Of a DNA stretch of 55,403 nt, positions 9,016 to 17,082 are shown in pieces (position 1 is the first letter of the stretch; the number at the start of each line of letters is the position of its first letter). The position numbers were made by a program, and so were the translations under genes. The DNA is from Bryobacterales bacterium (GTDB lineage Bacteria; Acidobacteriota; Terriglobia; Bryobacterales; Bryobacteraceae). The notes under the pieces are model-generated. The model ran no database searches, was not told where the DNA came from, and worked only from the letters and a program-made list of their open reading frames with translations. The stretch lies in NCBI GenBank assembly GCA_016789785.1, contig JAEUQE010000026.1, positions 1-55,403 of the forward strand. Reading direction: 5' to 3'.

Positions 9016-10388
9016 AGGCCCAGGCGAATGTGGCGCCGAATGTGGCTGCCGCTCCGCCGAACTCTACTTACGCATTCATGATCTCGGCCGTTGCAGCCTG
9101 CGCGGGATTGCTATTCGGCTACGATATCGCGGTGATCAATGGAGCGCTGCTCCTGTTGCAGCGCGAATTCACGCTGTCCCCCACCCAGACCGAGTGGGCT
9201 GCCTCCAGTCTGCTGGCAGGCTGCGTGATCGGCGCGGCGACCGGAGGCTGGCTCAGTGACCGTTGGGGGCGCAAGTACATTCTGATTGCATGCGCCCTGC
9301 TCTTCGCGATCTCGTCACTCGCGGCGGCGCTGCCTCGCAATGTCACGGAGTTCGCACTCGCGCGTGTGCTTGGGGGAGTTGCCATCGGCGTGTCGTCACT
9401 GCTGGCCCCGTTGTACATTGCGGAGATCGCCCCCGCGGCGCAACGCGGACGTCTCGTCTCGCTCCAGCAACTCGCCATCGTCAGCGGCATCCTTCTGGCT
9501 TACTTCATCAACTGGATTCTCTCCTTCCAAGGGGCGGATGCATGGCGGGGAATGTTTGCCGCGGCTGCGCTACCGTCTCTGATCTTCTTCCTCGCGATGC
9601 TCACCGCACCGGAGAGCCCGCGCTGGCTTGTGCAACGCAACCGGCGCGATGACGCGCTCCGCGTGCTGGTGCGAGTGAACGGCCAGGAGCAAGGCGCGGC
9701 GGAACTCTGCGAAATCGAACGCATGGTCGCGGAGGAGTCCGGAACCCTCAGCGAGCTATGGAAGCCAGGCCTTCGGCGTGCGCTGGTGCTTGGACTGGCG
9801 CTCGCGATCCTGCAGCAGTGGACAGGGATCAACACGGTGCTCTTCTACGGCTCCATTCTGCTGAAGCAATACACGGGCGGCACCAGCGACACGGCGGCCA
9901 TCGGCGCCAACGTCTGGATCGGCGTGGTGAACTTGGTGGCCACTCTGGTGGCGATGGCTGTGATCGATCGATGGGGCCGGCGCAAGTTGCTGATCTCGTC
10001 GGCGGCGGGCCTCGGATTGGGTTTGCTCGCAATGGCCGCGGCTTTCGCGGGAGGCGCACCGAATGCCGCACTCGTTGTTCCGTTGATGCTGTGCTGCGCC
10101 GGCGCATTCGCAGTGGGCCTTGGACCCGGAGTGTGGGTTTATCTTTCCGAAATCTTTCCCAACCGCATTCGAGGCCGCGCCATGGGCCTTGCGACCACCG
10201 CGTTGTGGGCCGCATGCTGCGTGCTCACGTTCACGTTCCTCTCCATCGCCAATCGCGTTGGTGCATCCGGCGCTTTCCTTCTCTATGCGCTGCTGTGTGG
10301 CGTTACGATCGCGGTGGTGTTGAAAGCACCGGAGACTCGCAACCGGAGCTTGGAGCAGATTGAATCATTGTGGAGGCCGCACCAATGA
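8991..10388 (+). CDS. MFS transporter, sugar-porter family
   Basis: A 465-residue transporter with 12 predicted membrane spans. It carries the sugar-porter marks: GLLFGYDIAVINGAL in span 1, SDRWGRK after span 2, PESPRWLV before the central loop, DRWGRRKLL in the second half and PETR after span 12. Relatives are proton-coupled importers of hexoses, pentoses or inositol. The ATG at 8991 was preferred to an upstream ATG at 8928, because the extra residues would be highly basic and overlap deeply with the preceding gene. Its place inside a corrinoid methyltransferase operon suggests that the methylated substrate is imported and sugar- or cyclitol-like; that is inference. It overlaps the next gene by ATGA. 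Confidence 0.88.
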   Translation: MQGRSTAVEAQANVAPNVAAAPPNSTYAFMISAVAACAGLLFGYDIAVINGALLLLQREFTLSPTQTEWAASSLLAGCVIGAATGGWLSDRWGRKYILIACALLFAISSLAAALPRNVTEFALARVLGGVAIGVSSLLAPLYIAEIAPAAQRGRLVSLQQLAIVSGILLAYFINWILSFQGADAWRGMFAAAALPSLIFFLAMLTAPESPRWLVQRNRRDDALRVLVRVNGQEQGAAELCEIERMVAEESGTLSELWKPGLRRALVLGLALAILQQWTGINTVLFYGSILLKQYTGGTSDTAAIGANVWIGVVNLVATLVAMAVIDRWGRRKLLISSAAGLGLGLLAMAAAFAGGAPNAALVVPLMLCCAGAFAVGLGPGVWVYLSEIFPNRIRGRAMGLATTALWAACCVLTFTFLSIANRVGASGAFLLYALLCGVTIAVVLKAPETRNRSLEQIESLWRPHQ

Positions 10389-11263
10389 GCCGGCTCTTTT
10401 CATTTCTCACCAACGGCCCACTACTGACGGATGGCGCATGGGGAACGGAACTCGCTCTGCGAGGCTTGCCGGCGGGTCAGCCCGCGGATCTCTGGAACCT
10501 GCATCATCCGGACCGCGTGGCGGAAGTCGCGCAAGCTTACGCCGACGCGGGCAGCCGCGTGCTGCTCACGAATACGTTTCGCTCCAACCGCATCGCGCTG
10601 GAATCAAGTGGGGAAGGTGACGCGGTAGCACGAATCAATCAGCAAGGTGTCGCGATCTCGCGCCACGCGGCAAAGGACCGTGCGCGTGTGTTCGCTTCCA
10701 TTGGACCAACCGGGCGAGTGCTGATCACTGGCGACGTGGATCCAGCGGCAGTCCGTGCGGCGTTCCACGAGCAAGCAGAGGCATGTGCCGAAGCCGACGC
10801 GCTGCTACTCGAAACGTTCAGCGACCTTGAGGAAGCGCGTCTTGCGTGCGAAGCCGCACTTGCGACGGGCTTGCCGGTGATCGTCTCCTTCGCCTTCGAT
10901 ACGGGCAAGCGTAAGGATCGCACGATGATGGGCGTCACGCCGGAGCAGGCCGCGAAGTTCGCACTCGATCATGGCTTGGATGGAATCGGCGCGAACTGCG
11001 GGGTCGGGATCGAACAGGCGATTGGGCTCTGCCAGCGTCTGCGTGCGGTTGCACCGAGTCTGCCGGTATGGATCAAACCGAATGCCGGCCTGCCTGAAAT
11101 CATCAACGGCGAGCCCGCCTATCGCGTGGCGCCGGAGGACTTCGCGGAGCATGTACCAGCATTGCTCGACGCAGGCGCATCGTTCATCGGAGGGTGCTGC
11201 GGATCAAGTCCCGCGTTCATTCGGGCGTCCGCAGCGAAAATGTCCCAATGCGGATTCTCTTAA
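10385..11263 (+). CDS. Homocysteine S-methyltransferase-like protein (BHMT/MetH N-domain family)
   Basis: A 292-residue (beta/alpha)8-barrel protein. Early TDGAWGTEL and LTNTFRSN, an internal GIGANCGVG and the terminal GGCCGSS supply the three zinc cysteines that bind homocysteine in betaine-homocysteine and cobalamin-dependent methionine synthase N-domains. It would methylate a thiol, most simply homocysteine to methionine. The donor may be the operon's corrinoid protein or a small methylated compound. The ATG at 10385 was chosen over one 15 nt upstream because it forms an ATGA overlap with the MFS stop. It overlaps the next gene by 16 nt. Confidence 0.85.
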   Translation: MSRLFSFLTNGPLLTDGAWGTELALRGLPAGQPADLWNLHHPDRVAEVAQAYADAGSRVLLTNTFRSNRIALESSGEGDAVARINQQGVAISRHAAKDRARVFASIGPTGRVLITGDVDPAAVRAAFHEQAEACAEADALLLETFSDLEEARLACEAALATGLPVIVSFAFDTGKRKDRTMMGVTPEQAAKFALDHGLDGIGANCGVGIEQAIGLCQRLRAVAPSLPVWIKPNAGLPEIINGEPAYRVAPEDFAEHVPALLDAGASFIGGCCGSSPAFIRASAAKMSQCGFS

Positions 11264-11985
11264 TCGGCTGCGAAGTGCTGACGCGTGAACTCGCGGATGC
11301 CGTGGCGAACTCGCCGCATCCTGTCGATCTGCGTCTGATGCCGAAGGCGCTCCATGATTTGGGACCACGCGCCATGCGAGAACGGCTGCAGCAGGAGATC
11401 GACCAGGCAGACCCCACGCGGCACGACGCCGTGGCATTGGGATACGCCCTCTGCGGAATGGGACTGGCGGGACTCACGGCGCGCAAGATGCCCTTGGTCG
11501 CGGCCCGTGCGCATGATTGCATTGCGATGCTGCTGGGCAGCCAGGAAGCGCACCAGAAGATGTTGGAAGACGAGCCCGGCACGTACTTCCGTTCGTGCGG
11601 ATGGGTGGAGCGTGCCAATGACATGTCGCCACTCGCGTTGCGGCAAACAGGCACAGGGCTCACGCTTGCGGAACTCATCGGGAAGTACGGCGAGGATAAC
11701 GGCTTCTATCTGTATCAGGAGTTCACACGATACCAGCAGCACTACTCGCGGCTCGTGTTTATCGAGAACGGATTGGAACAAGGCACTGGAACGAAGGAAC
11801 GCGCAAGTGCTGAAGCCGCGCAAAAAGGCTGGAAGTTCGAAGCCGTGCCGGGCGAACTCGGCTTCTTCCGCAGACTCGCGTCGGGGGATTGGAACGCCAA
11901 GGAATTTCTGGTGCTGGAGCCCGGCGAAACGATTGAAGCGTGCTTGGATGAGCAGGTGATCCGGGCCTCCGTACGAACTACTTAG
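11248..11985 (+). CDS. DUF1638 domain protein
   Basis: A 245-residue protein of the DUF1638 type, starting MRILLIGCEV at an internal ATG that overlaps the preceding gene by 16 nt. The conserved pieces are a Cys in the first strand, ALGYALCGMGLAGL, ARAHDCIAMLLGS, and a C-terminal ELGFFRRLASGDWN segment. The Cys and His positions suggest a metal or thiol site. DUF1638 proteins are often encoded with corrinoid methyltransferases in methanogens and anaerobes but have no assigned activity that I know of. The operon position here repeats that association. Family call from motif pattern. Confidence 0.75.
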   Translation: MRILLIGCEVLTRELADAVANSPHPVDLRLMPKALHDLGPRAMRERLQQEIDQADPTRHDAVALGYALCGMGLAGLTARKMPLVAARAHDCIAMLLGSQEAHQKMLEDEPGTYFRSCGWVERANDMSPLALRQTGTGLTLAELIGKYGEDNGFYLYQEFTRYQQHYSRLVFIENGLEQGTGTKERASAEAAQKGWKFEAVPGELGFFRRLASGDWNAKEFLVLEPGETIEACLDEQVIRASVRTT

Positions 11986-12024
11986 CACGGTGCTTCGGGT
12001 GACGCCTGGGATTGGAGCAGCAGC

Positions 12025-13026
12025 ATGAAACCGCGTGACCGCATTCTCGCCATGTTGGAAGGCAGGGCAACCGACTGCCTTCCGCTGATGCCGATCACGA
12101 TGATGTTCGCCGGCGACACGGCAGGTGTCCGCTATGGAGACTACGCCCGTGACCACCGGCGTTTGGTGGAAGCACAATTGAAGACTGCGGAGCGTTACTC
12201 CTTCGACTATGTTTCCGCAATCTCCGATCCCGCGCGCGAAGCCTCGGATTTCGGCGCGGCCATCGAGTGGTTTGACGATCAGCCACCCGCGATTATCGAA
12301 AGCCGTGCTCTGCTGACCGAGAAGACATCTCTTGTGAAGCTGCCCCATCGCTCGCTTGGCCCTCGCATGGAGGATCGCGTGCGCGCCATACAGGCGTTGA
12401 AAGCAGCCGTTGGCCACGACCTGCTGGTGGAAGGATGGGTGGAAGGGCCTTGCGCGCTCGCTGCCGATTTTCGCGGCGTGAACACGCTGATGACGGACTT
12501 CGCCGATGATCCGGTCTTCGTGGAAGAGCTGTTCCAATTCTGCGTGGACACGGAGATTCACTTCGCGCAACGCCAGATTGAAGCCGGCGCCGATCTCATT
12601 GGCATCGGAGACGCGGCAGCCTCGCTCGTCGGTCCCCGGATATACCGGCAGTTCGTGCTCCCCTATGAGCAGAAACTGATTGCAGGCATTCAAGCCGCGG
12701 GCGGGAAGACGCGGCTGCACATCTGCGGGAACACTCGCCGTGTGCTGAAGGAGATGGGCACGACCGGTGCGAACATGATCGATCTCGACTATCCGAGCCC
12801 GATGAATGAAGGCCGCGCTGCGATGGGTCCCAATCAGCCACTGCTGGGCAATCTGGATCCCGTTCGCATTGTGCGCGATGGCACGCCCGCCATCATCACC
12901 GAAGCGTTGCAGGCTTGCTTCGAAGCCGCCGGACCGCGATTCCTCGTCGGTGCGGGATGCGAGATCCCGCGAGGCACACCGCCGGAGAACATCGAAGCGA
13001 TGGCGAGGTTCGCGCGCACACGATGA
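12025..13026 (+). CDS. URO-D family zinc methyltransferase (MtaA/MtbA-like)
   Basis: A 333-residue URO-D-fold protein and the third of its type in the operon. It has the full zinc set: LHICGNT (His-x-Cys) and a C-terminal Cys in GAGCEIPRGTP, as in methylcobalamin:coenzyme M methyltransferases. Start MKPRDRILAMLEG is the standard family opening. It is the closest in this window to a canonical methylcobalamin:thiol methyltransferase. A GGAG lies 10 nt before the ATG. Its stop overlaps the start of the activator gene (ATGA). Two thiol-type URO-D proteins plus a BHMT-like protein make the acceptor side redundant, or branch it to more than one thiol. Confidence 0.85.
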   Translation: MKPRDRILAMLEGRATDCLPLMPITMMFAGDTAGVRYGDYARDHRRLVEAQLKTAERYSFDYVSAISDPAREASDFGAAIEWFDDQPPAIIESRALLTEKTSLVKLPHRSLGPRMEDRVRAIQALKAAVGHDLLVEGWVEGPCALAADFRGVNTLMTDFADDPVFVEELFQFCVDTEIHFAQRQIEAGADLIGIGDAAASLVGPRIYRQFVLPYEQKLIAGIQAAGGKTRLHICGNTRRVLKEMGTTGANMIDLDYPSPMNEGRAAMGPNQPLLGNLDPVRIVRDGTPAIITEALQACFEAAGPRFLVGAGCEIPRGTPPENIEAMARFARTR

Positions 13027-14462
13027 ACGCGGAGATTCAGGTTCCTGCGCTCGGCAAAGGTCTGCGCGACTGGCTGTTCGATCAAGGCCTCGAGTTTCCG
13101 TGCGGCGGTGTGGCGGGTTGTGGCGGATGCAAGGTGCGTCTCGTCTCCGGCCACATCGAGGTCACCGAGTCGATGCGCGAGATCCTCACGGAAGAGGAGT
13201 TGGCCAGTGGCTGGCGATTGGGCTGCCAGGCCGCAGCGAATGAACCGCTGGTCCTGGAAGTAGAGCAGTGGCAGGCGCCGGTTCTCAGCGATCATCGCCC
13301 CGTTCCCGTGGAACCGCGTCGCGGCATTGGCGCGGTGATCGATCTCGGCACCACGACCATCGTTGTGCAGATTGTGGATCTGCGTACAGGCGAGATTCTG
13401 GGAGTGGAGACCGCGCTCAACGCACAGGCCGCCTACGGCGCGGACATCATGAGCCGCGTGGAGCACGCACTGCGCGCACCCGGTGAACTCACTCAAGTGA
13501 TCCGTGCACAACTCGATAACATGCTGCGCGCTGCCGCGGCCGGCCGGGAGATTGCGGAAACACTCATCGCCGGCAATACAGTGATGCATCATCTTTGCGG
13601 CGGAATTGACGTTACTCCACTTGCCGCGGTACCGTTTCGATCGCCGCATCTTGGCGCGTTCGAAATCAGGTTGTGCGATGCGCGCGCGACGTTTCTCGGA
13701 TGCGCCGGGGGATTCGTCGGCAGTGACCTGCTCACCGGCCTCGTCGCGACGGGATTCGATACAGCCGAAGAGTGCCAGGCACTGATGGATCTCGGCACCA
13801 ATGGCGAGATCGCCGTAGGGAACCGGCATCGCATCCTGGTTGCCTCCACGGCGGCTGGCCCCGCGTTTGAAGCAGGCCGCATCCGGCAAGGCATGCGTGC
13901 GATGACAGGCGCCATCGATCGCGTGGAGTGCGACAACGGCAACTGGCAATGGCACGTGATCGGAGGCGTTCCCGCGCGCGGCATCTGTGGATCGGGACTC
14001 GTGGATGCCATCGCGGCGGCCCTTCAGTTGGGGCATCTGTCTGCAGCCGGTGCGATCCAACAGCCCGATCGCCAGTTACACTTCGGCTCCACCGTCGCTC
14101 TCACGCAACGCGACGTGCGTGAGTTGCAGCTTGCGAAAGGCGCAGTCGCGGCCGGCTATCACATCCTGCGCACCGGCCAGCATCCGCAACGGCTTTGGCT
14201 GGCGGGTGCGTTCGGAAACTATGTGCGGACCACAAGTGCACAGCGAATCGGACTGCTGCCTTCGAACGGCGTCCCCATTGAATCCGCGGGAAACACAGCG
14301 TTGCGAGGCGCCCGGCAGTTGCTCTTGCAGCCCAGCCGGCGCGAGGCGGTTCTGGCGCATCTCCAGAGCATCATCGAGCATGTGGAACTCGCTGCACTGG
14401 CCGAGTTCACCGATTCGTTTGTCGGCCAAATGCCCTTCCCCGATCCTGCTACCATCGCGTGA
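13023..14462 (+). CDS. RACE: ferredoxin-ASKHA reductive activator of corrinoid protein
   Basis: A 479-residue protein of the family that re-reduces accidentally oxidised Co(II) corrinoid to Co(I) with ATP. The N-terminus is a [2Fe-2S] domain with C27-x5-C33-x2-C36 and a fourth Cys at 68. The ASKHA ATPase part (DUF4445) follows, with IDLGTTTIVVQ, DLGTNGEIA and GICGSGLVD. It is shorter than many RACE proteins (~600 residues), mainly in the linker between ferredoxin and ATPase. The ATG overlaps the preceding stop. Its presence is strong evidence that the operon's corrinoid protein cycles through Co(I). Confidence 0.9.
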   Translation: MNAEIQVPALGKGLRDWLFDQGLEFPCGGVAGCGGCKVRLVSGHIEVTESMREILTEEELASGWRLGCQAAANEPLVLEVEQWQAPVLSDHRPVPVEPRRGIGAVIDLGTTTIVVQIVDLRTGEILGVETALNAQAAYGADIMSRVEHALRAPGELTQVIRAQLDNMLRAAAAGREIAETLIAGNTVMHHLCGGIDVTPLAAVPFRSPHLGAFEIRLCDARATFLGCAGGFVGSDLLTGLVATGFDTAEECQALMDLGTNGEIAVGNRHRILVASTAAGPAFEAGRIRQGMRAMTGAIDRVECDNGNWQWHVIGGVPARGICGSGLVDAIAAALQLGHLSAAGAIQQPDRQLHFGSTVALTQRDVRELQLAKGAVAAGYHILRTGQHPQRLWLAGAFGNYVRTTSAQRIGLLPSNGVPIESAGNTALRGARQLLLQPSRREAVLAHLQSIIEHVELAALAEFTDSFVGQMPFPDPATIA

Positions 14463-14468
14463 TATCGC

Positions 14469-15266
14469 ATGCGTCTGGCAACTTGCATTCCGCTGATCAT
14501 CGTCCCGATTCTGCAGGCGCAGGACGAAATCGCGATGGAGCGCAGCATCGCTTTGAAGAACGCTTCCGCCATCCGCTTTCGCTACATCCCGCCGGGAAGC
14601 TATCTTCGCGGAAGCCCTGCCAGCGAAGCCGGCCGCGATCGCGACGAAGTGCAGCATCGTGTCACCATCACTCGCGGCTTCTACATGGCGGTTCATGAAG
14701 TGACGCAAGAACAGTGGCGCGGATTGATGGGCTCGAATCCAGCGGTCTTTCAGCAGCCAGTGGAAGGCGAGGATCCGTTGCAGCGCCCCGTCGAGTTTGT
14801 GTCGTGGAATGATTGCCAGCGATTTCTCGCGAAGCTGAATGCGTTGGGCGAGGGCCGGTTCCGGCTGCCAACGGAGGCCGAATGGGAGTACGCCGCTCGC
14901 GCTGGATCGCAAACCCGCTTCTGGTGGGGCGACGGTGTTCGCGATTCGGACAACCAGAAACATGCATGGGCAAACAGCAGGTCGTACGCAACCACCCATC
15001 CCGTGGGCATGAAGCCTTCGAATGCATGGGGCTTGTTCGACATGAGCGGCAATGTGTGGGAGTGGTGCAGCGATTGGTATGGGCCATACCCCGAAGGCGA
15101 TCAGGTGGACCCGAAAGGACCGCCACAAGGCAAAGAGCGCGTGTTCCGCGGCGGCAGTTACTACGATTTCCCGGTGAGCTTGCGGTCCGCAAACCGCCAC
15201 AGACATGCGCCGGAGGCCCGCTACACTGCGATTGGACTCCGTCTGGTGCTGGAGGCGCCGCGATGA
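14469..15266 (+). CDS. Exported FGE-sulfatase-domain protein lacking the FGE cysteines (copy 1)
   Basis: A 265-residue protein with a short signal peptide and the whole FGE-sulfatase fold: an early GSYLRGSP strand, a central RLPTEAEWEYAAR box, MSGNVWEW and a late RGGSY. True formylglycine-generating enzymes carry two copper-binding cysteines just after GGSx; here that stretch reads YYDFPVSLRSANRHR without Cys. It is therefore probably not a sulfatase activator. Other proteins with this fold bind ligands or catalyse other oxidations. It starts 7 nt after the activator gene, so it is probably co-transcribed with the corrinoid operon. ATGA overlap with copy 2. Confidence 0.85.
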   Translation: MRLATCIPLIIVPILQAQDEIAMERSIALKNASAIRFRYIPPGSYLRGSPASEAGRDRDEVQHRVTITRGFYMAVHEVTQEQWRGLMGSNPAVFQQPVEGEDPLQRPVEFVSWNDCQRFLAKLNALGEGRFRLPTEAEWEYAARAGSQTRFWWGDGVRDSDNQKHAWANSRSYATTHPVGMKPSNAWGLFDMSGNVWEWCSDWYGPYPEGDQVDPKGPPQGKERVFRGGSYYDFPVSLRSANRHRHAPEARYTAIGLRLVLEAPR

Positions 15267-16045
15267 GAATTCTGCTTCTGTGCTGCTCCGGAATTCTCGC
15301 CGCACAAACACCGGAAACACGAAGCGTCCCGCTGACCGGTGCGGTTACCATACAATTCGTTCGCTTACCTGCGGGTTCGTTTGTGATGGGCAGCGATGAG
15401 TCAGAAGTTGGGCGTGCTCGCGACGAAAGCCCTCGCCACAAGGTCACAATCATGAGGCCCTTCTTCATTGGCAAGTTCGAAGTGACACAGGAACAGTGGA
15501 ACGCCGTGATGGGCGGCAATCCCTCCGTGTTTGCACGGATCGAGGGATGGCGTCAGCTTCCCGTGGAGCGCGTGTCGTGGGACGATGCGCAGACGTTTCT
15601 GAAGAAGCTGAATGCGATGCAGCTTGGGCGATTTCGCCTTCCGTCGGAAGCGGAATGGGAGTACGCTTGCCGTGCCGGTTCGGAGAAGCGCTTTCCTTGG
15701 GGTGACGATGCAGACTACCGGCAACTTGCACAGCATGCGTGGTTCTACTCGCGCGCCGAGGGACGTAGCCATCCCGTGGGATCTCGTCAGCCGAACGCGT
15801 GGGGCCTGCACGATCTGTCGGGCAACGTGTGGGAATGGGTGGCAGACTGGTACGCACCCTACGGCAACGGCGATCAGACGGATCCGCAAGGGCCCGCGCA
15901 GGGCACCGAGCACGGCATTCGCGGTGGAAGCTGGTTCAATGAACCCGAGGCGCAACGTTGCGCCAACCGGCATCGTCATCCTTCCGATTCGCGCCAGACC
16001 AACATCGGGATTCGGCTGATCTGGGAACCGCCTGCCGAACGGTGA
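15263..16045 (+). CDS. Exported FGE-sulfatase-domain protein lacking the FGE cysteines (copy 2)
   Basis: A 260-residue tandem paralogue of the preceding gene: signal peptide, GSFVMGSDESE, RLPSEAEWEYACR, LSGNVWEW and a late RGGSW. The stretch after GGSW has Asn and Gln where the two active-site cysteines of FGE would be; the one Cys present (RCANRHR) is displaced from both positions. The NRHRH ending is shared with copy 1, so the pair may bind the same ligand. The ATG at 15263 overlaps the copy 1 stop; longer upstream reading in this frame is a shadow of copy 1. It is last in the operon and followed by a perfect hairpin. Confidence 0.85.
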   Translation: MRILLLCCSGILAAQTPETRSVPLTGAVTIQFVRLPAGSFVMGSDESEVGRARDESPRHKVTIMRPFFIGKFEVTQEQWNAVMGGNPSVFARIEGWRQLPVERVSWDDAQTFLKKLNAMQLGRFRLPSEAEWEYACRAGSEKRFPWGDDADYRQLAQHAWFYSRAEGRSHPVGSRQPNAWGLHDLSGNVWEWVADWYAPYGNGDQTDPQGPAQGTEHGIRGGSWFNEPEAQRCANRHRHPSDSRQTNIGIRLIWEPPAER

Positions 16046-16050
16046 CAGTA

Positions 16051-16075
16051 GCCAAAAATCTCGGAGATTTTTGGC
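16051..16075. terminator. Perfect 11-bp hairpin after the corrinoid operon
   Basis: Arms GCCAAAAATCT and AGATTTTTGGC flank the loop CGG, beginning 5 nt after the stop of the last operon gene. The A and T runs inside the arms give a U-rich 3' arm on both transcripts, so it could terminate on either strand between the convergent FGE-like and DnaC-like genes. There is no further U tract after the stem. Confidence 0.6.
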
Positions 16076-16097
16076 CAGCCATCAGCCGTCAGCCCCC

Positions 16098-16117
16098 GAG
16101 CGGGCGCGATCCCGCTC
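16098..16117. repeat. Short inverted repeat, CGCGAT-loop family
   Basis: Arms GAGCGGG and CCCGCTC flank CGCGAT. A related element with different but still pairing arms lies at 20636-20657; both share the core CGCGATCCCGC. It is a REP-like intergenic palindrome. Confidence 0.5.
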
Positions 16118-16350
16118 ACGGAACCTGAAACTTGATCTGGGCAGGCGCGATGTGTCGTCGGATGGTGTGACTCAGGTGGCACGATCTTGCCGAAATCCGG
16201 CAACTCCGCGGCGGAAGTTTCTGGAGAGCTTTCGGCTTTCAGCTTCTGAATCAGTGGGTCGCGCAGGCGTTTCAACTGGGTCACGTGCAGAGCCAAGTCG
16301 TGAGCATCGCCACATGCCAGTGTGTGGACGCACGGAGGAATGGTTGAAGC

Positions 16351-17082
16351 CTACCGGCGTTTCTGGCGATAGTCGTCCACCGCGGGCAAGCGCACGATTC
16401 TGCACATCTCGAACAGACGCGAACGTGCGCGCAGACCGATGCGTTCGCTCAACTGTGTCTTGCCCGCGCTGACACCGCCGATTTCCGGATCGACGAGATT
16501 GGTGGTCGCAATCAGCGCCTTCCGGTTGTTGCAGCGGTAGGTGATGATCGACGTCACGGTGTCCTCCACCCAATCGGTGACGCGATGCGCGCCGAGATCG
16601 TCGAGCAGCAGGATCTCCGCCTCCATCGCGGTTCGATAAGCTTCGCGGTCCGCTTGGCCGGAGTTCGAATCGTAGCCCATGCGGATGCGGTCGAGCAGGT
16701 TCTGGTAATCGTTGAATAGACCCTGAAACCCCTTGCTGATGAGGATTCGCAACGCCGCGACCGCGAGGTGCGTCTTGCCCGTCCCTGGATCGCCCACCAG
16801 CAGCAGGCCCGGCTTTTCCACTTGCGGAAACTCGCGCGCGTAGGTTCGCACGGTGGTCAGCACTTGTCCGAGGGCTTGCTTCGCCGACTGCGTGCTCAAG
16901 TGGGCAAGACTGAAGTTGTCAAGCGAAGCATTCTCATAGAGCGCCGGGATCTGCGCATGTTTCAGATGGATGCGCGTATTCGCAGTCTTGGCGCATTCGC
17001 AACGCTCCGCACCGGAGATGCCATCGCGTTCCACGATGCGCCAGCCGCTTCCTCCACAGATGTTACAGACAGGCTCGCTCAT
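16351..17082 (-). CDS. DnaC/IstB-like AAA+ ATPase (helicase-loader type)
   Basis: A 243-residue protein. An N-terminal zinc-ribbon-like part (CNICGGSGW then CECAK) precedes an AAA+ ATPase with Walker [11 protein letters not shown], Walker [10 protein letters not shown] and sensor IATTNL. This is the layout of stand-alone DnaC/DnaI-type helicase loaders, which bring the replicative helicase to DNA. There is no transposase beside it, so an IstB role is unlikely. The ATG overlaps the stop of the biotin-carrier gene, so it is translated as the third gene of a carboxylase operon, an odd pairing. Family secure, partner helicase unknown. Confidence 0.85.
   Translation of the reverse strand: MSEPVCNICGGSGWRIVERDGISGAERCECAKTANTRIHLKHAQIPALYENASLDNFSLAHLSTQSAKQALGQVLTTVRTYAREFPQVEKPGLLLVGDPGTGKTHLAVAALRILISKGFQGLFNDYQNLLDRIRMGYDSNSGQADREAYRTAMEAEILLLDDLGAHRVTDWVEDTVTSIITYRCNNRKALIATTNLVDPEIGGVSAGKTQLSERIGLRARSRLFEMCRIVRLPAVDDYRQKRR

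Larger units (their letters stand above)
16046..16350. other. Convergent intergenic region
   Basis: This 305-bp space holds the hairpin at 16051-16075 and a second inverted repeat at 16098-16117. On the minus strand the dnaC-like frame stays open after its TAG stop down to 15979. It encodes a plausible helix-like stretch (DLALHVTQLKRLRDPLIQK) with only a TTG start at 16296 and no ribosome site. A small gene or decayed 3' extension is possible, but I do not call it. Confidence 0.35.

Noticed and set aside
11260..14060. Long minus-strand frames (486 and 408 codons) under the corrinoid operon
   Set aside because: They lie antisense to DUF1638, URO-D and RACE genes with recognisable motifs; no ribosome sites or domains.
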